Part shown: positions 55,161 to 64,000 of the stretch, piece by piece
How positions within the stretch are numbered: the stretch's first letter is position 1
Layout: every line of letters begins with the position of its first letter
DNA from: Phymorhynchus buccinoides
Taxonomy: Eukaryota; Mollusca; Gastropoda; Neogastropoda; Raphitomidae
Direction: 5' to 3'
Length of the DNA stretch: 64,000 nucleotides
Assembly (NCBI GenBank): GCA_017654935.2
Contig: CM065699.1
Location: 46,211,231-46,275,230 of the forward strand
Notes under the pieces: model-generated
What the model was told of the DNA's origin: nothing
Databases searched by the model: none
What the model saw: the letters and a program-made list of their open reading frames with translations, nothing else
Made by a program: the position numbers and the translations under genes

Positions 55161-56735
55161 CTGTGTATGTCAGTAATAATATTAACAGTCATGTCGATGG
55201 CATATTGAGGATGACAAACCCCCCGTACAGACTGGTCAGGCCGTCAGCCATGGCCCCGATCATGGCATCTCTGTCAGTAATAATATTAACAGTCATGTTG
55301 ATGGCATATTGAGGATGACAAACCCACCACACAGACTGGTCAGGCCGTCCGCCATGGCCCCGATCATGACATCTCTGTCAGTAATAATATTAACAGTCAT
55401 GTTGATGGCATATTGAGGATGACAAACCCACCACACAGACTGGTCAGGCCGTCAGCCATGGCCCCGATCATGACATCTCTGTCAGTAATAATATTAACAG
55501 TCATGTTGATGGCATATTGAGGATGACAAACCCACCACACAGACTGGTCAGGCCGTCAGCCATGGCCCCGATCATGACATCTCTGTCAGTAATAATATTA
55601 ACAGTCATGTTGATGGCATATTGAGGATGACAAACCCACCACACAGACTGGTCAGGCCGTCCGCCATGGCCCCGATCATGACATCTCTGTCAGTAATAAT
55701 ATTAACAGTCATGTTGATGGCATATTGAGGATGACAAACCCACCACACAGACTGGTCAGGCCGTCAGCCATGGCCCCGATCATGACATCTCTGTCAGTAA
55801 TAATATTAACAGTCATGTCGATGGCATATTGAGGATGACAAACCCACCACACAGACTGGTCAGGCCGTCCGCCATGGCCCCGATCATGACATCTCTGTCA
55901 GTAATAATATTAACAGTCATGTTGATGGCATATTGAGGATGACAAACCCCCCGTACAGACTGGTCAGGCCGTCAGCCATGGCCCCGATCATGGCATCTCT
56001 GTCAGTAATAATATTAACAGTCATGTTGATGGCATATTGAGGATGACAAACCCACCACACAGACTGGTCAGGCCGTCCGCCATGGCCCCGATCATGGCAT
56101 CTCTGTCAGTAATAATATTAACAGTCATGTTGATGGCATATTGAGGATGACAAACCCACCACACAGACTGGTCAGGCCGTCCGCCATGGCCCCGATCATG
56201 CATCTCTGTCAGTAATAATATTAACAGTCATGTTGATGGCATATTGAGGATGACAAACCCCCCGTACAGACTGGTCAGGCCGTCAGCCATGGCCCCGATC
56301 ATGGCATCTCTGTCAGTAATAATATTAACAGTCATGTTGATGGCATATTGAGGATGACAAACCCACCACACAGACTGGTCAGGCCGTCCGCCATGGCCCC
56401 GATCATGACATCTCTGTCAGTAATAATATTAACAGTCATGTTGATGGCATATTGAGGATGACAAACCCACCACACAGACTGGTCAGGCCGTCCGCCATGG
56501 CCCCGATCATGACATCTCTGTCAGTAATAATATTAACAGTCATGTTGATGGCATATTGAGGATGACAAACCCACCACACAGACTGGTCAGGCCGTCCGCC
56601 ATGGCCCCGATCATGGCATCTCTGTCAGTAATAATATTAACAGTCATGTCGATGGCATATTGAGGATGACAAACCCACCACACAGACTGGTCAGGCCGTT
56701 CAACTTTGTGCCAATTAGGGCATCCTTGGGCAGTG
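55161..56735 (-). repeat. TM7-exon-derived tandem array, 104 bp x about 15
   Basis: Each unit holds an intron piece (ttaatattattactgacag, an acceptor-like end), then codons for RDAMIGAMADGLTSLCGGFV and a changed end (ILNMPS, then a stop). The codons stop matching the exon after FVI, so the units lack its true donor. Most units read gtgtggtgggtttg, which contains a gtgggt donor-like site absent from the functional exon (gtacggggggt). A few units keep the ccgtac form. The outermost unit (about 56,690-56,735) is DALIGTKLNGLTSL, with Asn at the chloride-site position. Confidence 0.92.
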
Positions 56736-56748
56736 TCAGTAATAATAT

Positions 56749-57128
56749 CAAGTTCAAGTTCAAGTTCAAGTATACTTTAATAACTCCCAAAGAGAAATTC
56801 AGGTTAGGTGCAACAACATGACAGAGATACAACATAACTGACAGAACATTAATCAAACGTGTGAAACAAAATTATACCAACCAAAGAATGAAATAGTGAG
56901 GCCAAGAGAGGAGATAACGAAATTGAACAAAGGGTGAATACTTTCTTTCTCTGCTAGGTGATTGGTATCGTAATCAACTTTGGTGGAGGGGAGTTAACTA
57001 GAAAGAGAGTATTCACCCTTTGTTCAATTTCGTTATACCAACCAAAAAATTATCATTAAAATTCATTACGTCAACTTAGAAATGTGCACATTTAAAACAC
57101 AGAGAGAGAGAGAGACTGACTGACAGAC

Positions 57129-57215
<87 letters not shown>
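56749..57215 (-). mobile_element. Retroposon 3' fragment with nested hairpin, right arm
   Basis: Tail of gttcaa repeats (56,751-56,770), then an untranslated-type sequence, a 123-bp hairpin element (56,914-57,036, ends ataacgaaattgaacaaagg in inverted orientation), and a (GA)n tract (about 57,124-57,211). The array sequence resumes at ttaacagtcatgttga (57,218), and atcaa occurs on both sides, so the element split the TM7 array. Confidence 0.65.
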
Positions 57216-57221
57216 CAATTA

Positions 57222-57305
57222 ACAGTCATGTTGACACTACACTGAAGCTGACAAAGTACAGACGGGTCATGCCATCTGCCATGGCATGGGCCATAACATC
57301 CCTCT
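57222..57305 (-). pseudogene. Diverged TM7-like pseudo-exon, right arm
   Basis: Acceptor gttttcactacag, then RDVMAHAMADGMTRLYFV and a FSVV stretch with a stop soon after. Relative to the TM7 exon, the chloride-site Ser is Arg. It is probably the oldest surviving array unit, cut off by the retroposon. Confidence 0.65.
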
Positions 57306-57399
57306 GTAGTGAAAACATTCATGTCAGTCATAATATTGTTTTCATGTCATAATCGTTATTAACAGTCGTGCTAGCACCGTACTGAGGACGCTCCAATTT

Positions 57400-57840
57400 C
57401 AGAGACGCTCGAAGGAGAAAACTCGTTTGGAAGATGTTCTACAGACAAGGCAGCAGAATGGGCCAAATAAAGCAGAAAAATAGTTGATGACAGTTGTTGA
57501 TACCTGTCTGTCGTTTCCGACAATGACTGCCAGATAGCACAGGGGGCAGATACTATTCTGGCGGGCTGGGCGAGAATTAGTTTATAGTGGAGATGCCTTG
57601 CCCAGGGTACATCCCCATGACAGAAAAAGAAAAGGAAAAAGGCAGAGTCAGAGATTGGAAGATTTGAGGACATTGCCAGCACAGAATTTCAGAAGGCCGG
57701 GGGAACTATTTGTACCGAGAGATGCCACAAAGGAACAGAGTAAAATGTGTATAAAAAGAGATCACGGCGCCCCCACTGGGTTTACCGTCGTACATGGTGA
57801 AAGCCGATACGCGACGTTAAACTGAACTTCCACCCCCACT
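57400..57840. repeat. Dispersed repeat R1, right arm
   Basis: Cleanest long R1 copy: 'gagacgctcgaaggagaaaa', 'gatagcacagggggcagata', 'gatgccttgcccagggtaca' and a 'cagaatttcagaaggccggg' block in order. It has no obvious inverted ends or open frame. Confidence 0.6.
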
Positions 57841-57896
57841 AGGTTAGTAATCTGATCATCAGTGAAGTAGATATATGCTGCACCTCCACAGATCCC

Positions 57897-60800
57897 CTGA
57901 AATACAGTGACACCATCACCAGCAAGTGATGCATGGAAAGGAAGAAAGGATAGTCACAGTGACACCATCATCAGCAAGTCATGCATGGAAAGGAAGTGAG
58001 GATAGTCACAGTGACACCATCACCAGCAAGTCATGCATGGAAAGGAAGAAAGGATAGTCACAGTGACACCATCACCAGCAAGTGATGCATGGAAAGGAAG
58101 AAAGGATAGTCACAGTGACACCATCACCAGCAAGTCATGCATGGAAAGGAAGAAAGGATAGTCACAGTGACACCATCACCAGCAAGTCATGCATGGAAAG
58201 GAAGAAAGGATAGTCACAGTGACACCATCACCAGCAAGTCATGCATGGAAAGGAAGAAAGGATAGTCACAGTGACACCATCATCAGCAAGTCATGCATGG
58301 AAAGGAAGAAAGGATAGTCACAGTGACACCATCATCAGCAAGTCATGCATGGAAAGGAAGAAAGGATAGTCACAGTGACACCATCATCAGCAAGTCATGC
58401 ATGGAAAGGAAGAAAGGATAGTCACAGTGACACCATCATCAGCAAGTCATGCATGGAAAGGAAGAAAGGATAGTCACAGTGACACCATCATCAGCAAGTC
58501 ATGCATGGAAAGGAAGAAAGGATAGTCACAGTGACACCATCACCAGCAAGTCATGCATGGAAAGGAAGAAAGGATAGTCACAGTGACACCATCACCAGCA
58601 AGTCATGCATGGAAAGGAAGAAAGGATAGTCACAGTGACACCATCATCAGCAAGTCATGCATGGAAAGGAAGAAAGGATAGTCACAGTGACACCATCATC
58701 AGCAAGTCATGCATGGAAAGGAAGAAAGGATAGTCACAGTGACACCATCATCAGCAAGTCATGCATGGAAAGGAAGAAAGGATAGTCACAGTGACACCAT
58801 CACCAGCAAGTCATGCATGGAAAGGAAGAAAGGATAGTCACAGTGACACCATCACCAGCAAGTCATGCATGGAAAGGAAGAAAGGATAGTCACAGTGACA
58901 CCATCACCAGCAAGTCATGCATGGAAAGGAAGAAAGGATAGTCACAGTGACACCATCATCAGCAAGTCATGCATGGAAAGGAAGAAAGGATAGTCACAGT
59001 GACACCATCACCAGCAAGTCATGCATGGAAAGGAAGAAAGGATAGTCACAGTGACACCATCACCAGCAAGTCATGCATGGAAAGGAAGAAAGGATAGTCA
59101 CAGTGACACCATCACCAGCAAGTCATGGAAAGGAAGAAAGGATAGTCACAGTGACACCATCACCAGCAAGTCATGCATGGAAAGGAAGAAAGGATAGTCA
59201 CAGTGACACCATCACCAGCAAGTCATGCATGGAAAGGAGCAGGATAGTCACAGTGACACCATCACCAGCAAGTCATGCATGGAAAGGAAGAAAGGATAGT
59301 CACAGTGACACCATCACCAGCAAGTCATGCATGGAAAGGAAGAAAGGATAGTCACAGTGACACCATCATCAGCAAGTCATGCATGGAAAGGAAGAAAGGA
59401 TAGTCACAGTGACACCATCACCAGCAAGTCATGCATGGAAAGGAAGAAAGGATAGTCACAGTGACACCATCATCAGCAAGTCATGCATGGAAAGGAAGAA
59501 AGGATAGTCACAGTGACACCATCACCAGCAAGTCATGCATGGAAAGGAAGAAAGGATAGTCACAGTGACACCATCACCAGCAAGTCATGCATGGAAAGGA
59601 AGAAAGGATAGTCACAGTGACACCATCATCAGCAAGTCATGCATGGAAAGGAAGAAAGGATAGTCACAGTGACACCATCATCAGCAAGTCATGCATGGAA
59701 AGGAAGAAAGGATAGTCACAGTGACACCATCATCAGCAAGTCATGCATGGAAAGGAAGAAAGGATAGTCACAGTGACACCATCATCAGCAAGTCATGCAT
59801 GGAAAGGAAGAAAGGATAGTCACAGTGACACCATCACCAGCAAGTCATGCATGGAAAGGAAGAAAGGATAGTCACAGTGACACCATCACCAGCAAGTCAT
59901 GCATAGAAAGGAAGTGAGGATAGTCACAGTGACACCATCATCAGCAAGTCATGCATGGAAAGGAAGAAAGGATAGTCACAGTGACACCATCACCAGCAAG
60001 TGATGCATGGAAAGGAAGAAAGGATAGTCACAGTGACACCATCACCAGCAAGTCATGCATGGAAAGGAAGAAAGGATAGTCACAGTGACACCATCACCAG
60101 CAAGTCATGCATGGAAAGGAAGTGAGGATAGTCACAGTGACACCATCACCAGCAAGTCATGCATGGAAAGGAAGAAAGGATAGTCACAGTGACACCATCA
60201 CCAGCAAGTCATGCATGGAAAGGAAGAAAGGATAGTCACAGTGACACCATCACCAGCAAGTCATGCATGGAAAGGAAGAAAGGATAGTCACAGTGACACC
60301 ATCACCAGCAAGTCATGCATGGAAAGGAAGAAAGGATAGTCACAGTGACACCATCACCAGCAAGTCATGCATGGAAAGGAAGAAAGGATAGTCACAGTGA
60401 CACCATCACCAGCAAGTCATGCATGGAAAGGAAGAAAGGATAGTCACAGTGACACCATCATCAGCAAGTCATGCATGGAAAGGAAGAAAGGATAGTCACA
60501 GTGACACCATCACCAGCAAGTCATGCATAGAAAGGAAGTGAGGATAGTCACAGTGACACCATCATCAGCAAGTCATGCATGGAAAGGAAGAAAGGATAGT
60601 CACAGTGACACCATCATCAGCAAGTCATGCATGGAAAGGAAGTGAGGATAGTCACAGTGACACCATCATCAGCAAGTCATGCATGGAAAGGAAGAAAGGA
60701 TAGTCACAGTGACACCATCATCAGCAAGTCATGCATGGAAAGGAAGAAAGGATAGTCACAGTGACACCATCACCAGCAAGTCATGCATGGAAAGGAAGAA

Positions 60801-62795
60801 AGGATAGTCACAGTGACACCATCACCAGCAAGTCATGCATGGAAAGGAAGAAAGGATAGTCACAGTGACACCATCACCAGCAAGTCATGCATGGAAAGGA
60901 AGTGAGGATAGTCACAGTGACACCATCATCAGCAAGTCATGCATGGAAAGGAAGAAAGGATAGTCACAGTGACACCATCATCAGCAAGTCATGCATGGAA
61001 AGGAAGTGAGGATAGTCACAGTGACACCATCATCAGCAAGTCATGCATGGAAAGGAAGAAAGGATAGTCACAGTGACACCATCATCAGCAAGTCATGCAT
61101 GGAAAGGAAGAAAGGATAGTCACAGTGACACCATCATCAGCAAGTCATGCATGGAAAGGAAGAAAGGATAGTCACAGTGACACCATCACCAGCAAGTCAT
61201 GCATGGAAAGGAAGAAAGGATAGTCACAGTGACACCATCACCAGCAAGTCATGCATGGAAAGGAAGAAAGGATAGTCACAGTGACACCATCACCAGCAAG
61301 TCATGCATGGAAAGGAAGAAAGGATAGTCACAGTGACACCATCACCAGCAAGTCATGCATGGAAAGGAAGAAAGGATAGTCACAGTGACACCATCATCAG
61401 CAAGTCATGCATGGAAAGGAAGTGAGGATAGTCACAGTGACACCATCATCAGCAAGTCATGCATGGAAAGGAAGAAAGGATAGTCACAGTGACACCATCA
61501 TCAGCAAGTCATGCATGGAAAGGAAGAAAGGATAGTCACAGTGACACCATCACCAGCAAGTCATGCATGGAAAGGAAGAAAGGATAGTCACAGTGACACC
61601 ATCACCAGCAAGTCATGCATGGAAAGGAAGAAAGGATAGTCACAGTGACACCATCACCAGCAAGTCATGCATAGAAAGGAAGTGAGGATAGTCACAGTGA
61701 CACCATCATCAGCAAGTCATGCATGGAAAGGAAGAAAGGATAGTCACAGTGACACCATCATCAGCAAGTCATGCATGGAAAGGAAGTGAGGATAGTCACA
61801 GTGACACCATCATCAGCAAGTCATGCATGGAAAGGAAGAAAGGATAGTCACAGTGACACCATCACCAGCAAGTGATGCATGGAAAGGAAGAAAGGATAGT
61901 CACAGTGACACCATCACCAGCAAGTCATGCATGGAAAGGAAGAAAGGATAGTCACAGTGACACCATCACCAGCAAGTCATGCATGGAAAGGAAGAAAGGA
62001 TAGTCACAGTGACACCATCACCAGCAAGTCATGCATGGAAAGGAAGAAAGGATAGTCACAGTGACACCATCACCAGCAAGTCATGCATGGAAAGGAAGAA
62101 AGGATAGTCACAGTGACACCATCACCAGCAAGTCATGCATGGAAAGGAAGAAAGGATAGTCACAGTGACACCATCACCAGCAAGTCATGCATGGAAAGGA
62201 AGTGAGGATAGTCACAGTGACACCATCACCAGCAAGTCATGCATGGAAAGGAAGAAAGGATAGTCACAGTGACACCATCACCAGCAAGTCATGCATGGAA
62301 AGGAAGTGAGGATAGTCACAGTGACACCATCACCAGCAAGTCATGCATGGAAAGGAAGAAAGGATAGTCACAGTGACACCATCACCAGCAAGTCATGCAT
62401 GGAAAGGAAGAAAGGATAGTCACAGTGACACCATCATCAGCAAGTCATGCATGGAAAGGAAGAAAGGATAGTCACAGTGACACCATCATCAGCAAGTCAT
62501 GCATGGAAAGGAAGTGAGGATAGTCACAGTGACACCATCATCAGCAAGTCATGCATGGAAAGGAAGAAAGGATAGTCACAGTGACACCATCATCAGCAAG
62601 TCATGCATGGAAAGGAAGAAAGGATAGTCACAGTGACACCATCACCAGCAAGTCATGCATGGAAAGGAAGAAAGGATAGTCACAGTGACACCATCACCAG
62701 CAAGTCATGCATGGAAAGGAAGAAAGGATAGTCACAGTGACACCATCACCAGCAAGTCATGCATGGAAAGGAAGAAAGGATAGTCACAGTCAACA
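57897..62795 (+). repeat. 52-bp satellite, about 94 units
   Basis: Unit: cagtgacaccatcaccagca plus agtcatgcatggaaaggaagaaaggatagtca. Two main alternating sites (caccagc/catcagc and gaagaaagg/gaagtgagg) and rarer variants (gtgatgcatgg, catagaaagg, two shortened units near 59,125 and 59,238). The catagaaagg variant always goes with gaagtgagg (about 59,903, 60,530, 61,670). A period of 52 is not a multiple of three, and no coding role is seen. Confidence 0.97.
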
Positions 62796-62877
62796 GGCTA
62801 CGGTATGTGCTAAAAGACGCCCGGGCATCCCCACTGTGCTGGAAGTCTAATATAATTCCATTAAAAAAAAAAAAAAG

Positions 62878-63673
62878 ATGTGACCCAGCACCACGAAAGG
62901 GACACTAACTCGATCAAGTCGTTCCGGCCATATATGTCCGGAATAAATAGATAACTGTCAATTTGATGCATTTGCTTCAAGGGAAGTAAATCTGTGTACA
63001 CACCATACCTTGGTCACTTCTAAACTCGCTTCGCTCCCTTAGACCACCATTTTGCCTCTCATTTTGCTTTTGTAGTGGTTTGTTGTGGGGTAACCAATCG
63101 GTGTAGAGTTTTTCTATATAAAGTCTATATATATAAAATAGTCTGATCTACCACTTCCCTATGTCTAAACCTGAAGTAAAAACCTGTAATCTTCTATCAG
63201 TTCTCCTTTTGTTTATGTATGCTTTGTTTGTGTGTATGGATGGAGTGATTTGTGAGTTTATTTAATCATTCAAAATTGTTGCGATGCGAATGAGTTAAAT
63301 TGTACAGTTACAAACTTCAGACAATTCTCTTTCAAACGATATAAGAATCATTCTTGTATCTTTTTCCTGCTTTAGAGTTATGAGCATTTATAGAGTTAGT
63401 AAGGGTGACTGTCGGCCATCTTGAGAAATCACTGTCTAAAGTTTAGCCTTGCTTAAGAAAATGCATCAACCTACTCATCTTAAAGCACTTTTTGGAGCAG
63501 TTAGAAACCATAACTAAGATTGTCCTTTATAAATATGAAAGATGATATGTCAGAGAGCACAAAAACACCCATAGCTCAAAACTGATTAAAAGAATGAGAA
63601 TTTTGACTTTGCAAGCCTGTCGTGAGAAACTAACCCAGCGACTTAATGTCCCTTTCGTGGTGCTGGGTCACAT
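62878..63673. mobile_element. Inverted-repeat DNA element, 796 bp
   Basis: Terminal inverted repeats of about 26 bp, atgtgacccagcaccacgaa plus agggac, perfect at both ends. The interior is AT-rich without an open frame. Target duplication not resolved. It has a noisy copy at 3,879-4,694. Transposon superfamily not assigned. Confidence 0.82.
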
Positions 63674-63864
63674 ATTTACATTGAAAGGGGCACAATTTGT
63701 GCTAAAAGAGACCCCTACCACGCTACCCCCAGCCTGACATAACATCAATAACAGAAATATTACATGGGTGATTCTACAAAATCCTGGAAAACATGAAAAG
63801 CAAGGGTCCAGGGGGCTGCCCAGTCCCCCACTGTTGTGGTTCCCCGTGTGGATACCGGGGTATC

Positions 63865-64000
63865 TTTCGTAAAAATAGTTCCCCACCTTCTGGAAGTTCT
63901 GTGCTTGTAACTTCCTCTAATCTGCCACTCTCTTTGACTATGCCTTTTCCCTTTGCTTTCTATCATCTACTATCTTTCTGACTTATTAATATTGGCCTCC
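63865..64000. repeat. Dispersed repeat R1 fragment at the window edge
   Basis: 'ccttctggaagttctgtgct' and the following pyrimidine-rich block. The direct copy at 4,880-5,045 predicts that a TM6 exon lies about 100-230 bp further right, on the minus strand. Confidence 0.6.

Larger units (their letters stand above)
11640..57900. repeat. Giant palindrome, arms about 22.4 and 23.8 kb
   Basis: Every landmark from 11,640 to 34,068 recurs in reverse order and opposite strand from 57,900 to 34,069: TM7 exon, 64-bp array, TM8 exon and array, two CAGRG elements, non-LTR element, later SLC6 exons, minisatellites and last exon. The centre near 34,068 has no spacer. Arms differ in array copy numbers and scattered indels, and by substitutions concentrated in non-LTR 3' segments. 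Confidence 0.93.

Noticed and set aside
57897..62795. CRISPR-like regular array
   Set aside because: Units are contiguous 52-bp repeats without unique spacers, in an animal-type genomic context.
1..64000. tRNA, rRNA or other structured RNA genes
   Set aside because: Looked for tRNA-like box motifs and rRNA stretches while reading; none was convincing without a covariance search.

Overview
The window looks like invertebrate animal DNA, most probably a mollusc. Evidence: intron-rich coding sequence with GT-AG junctions, very abundant micro- and minisatellites, several families of short inverted-repeat elements, and CR1/L2-like non-LTR retrotransposon pieces. No bacterial operon structure, RNA gene or CRISPR array was seen. 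The one host gene I can recognise is a sodium:neurotransmitter symporter (SLC6 family, nearest in feel to the glycine/amino-acid branch). It is present in pieces in three places.

Layout. (1) 1-11,000 is a first, noisy contig carrying part of the gene on the minus strand, from the TM4/TM5 loop to TM7 (exons or exon arrays at 10,760-9,820, 9,800-9,203, 5,272-5,147 and 522-400). Bases 1-5,045 are a direct, indel-rich copy of 54,650-64,000. (2) 11,001-11,500 is a 500-N gap; the right side of the break lies in a 52-bp satellite. (3) 11,640-57,900 is one giant near-spacerless palindrome centred near 34,068. The left arm carries TM7 to the stop codon on the plus strand (13,153 to 33,388). The right arm carries the same exons on the minus strand (55,160 to 34,746). 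Every transposon and minisatellite is mirrored. (4) 57,897-62,795 is about 94 copies of the 52-bp satellite, followed by an inverted-repeat element and a dispersed repeat up to 64,000. The palindrome may be an assembly foldback or a haplotype join; a real inverted duplication is not excluded.

Reading exons from whichever copy is intact gives a coherent SLC6 protein from the end of TM4 to the C-terminus: GVKSLGK loop, TM5, TM6, TM7, TM8 with the LGLDSQ Na2-site motif, TM8-TM9, TM9-TM10, the intracellular RFSGDIELMLGRRPG loop, TM11-TM12, and a WGPA-containing tail. TM1-TM3 lie outside the window. The TM7 exon has Asp where the chloride-binding Asn is normally found.

The most striking feature is that exon boundaries of this gene have repeatedly been turned into tandem arrays: about 14 units of the TM4/TM5 loop exon end, about 4 of the TM5 exon, about 15 of the TM7 exon start, about 18-20 of the TM8 half-exon with both splice sites, and an array of acceptor-like units in front of the last exon. 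The TM8 units would mostly be phase-0 cassette exons of 69 or 60 nt. The 60-nt class lacks the codons of the Na2-site Asp-Ser.

Mobile DNA sits inside these arrays. It includes an apparently twin-primed non-LTR element (ORF1 inverted relative to its 3' end), whose ORF1 has a 2A-like peptide, a coiled coil, a 30-residue tandem repeat and a Ser/Arg/Gly/Tyr/Gln-rich tail. There are also two CAGRG-ended elements with 6-bp target duplications, a TTAA-flanked piggyBac-like family, and several other foldback elements.
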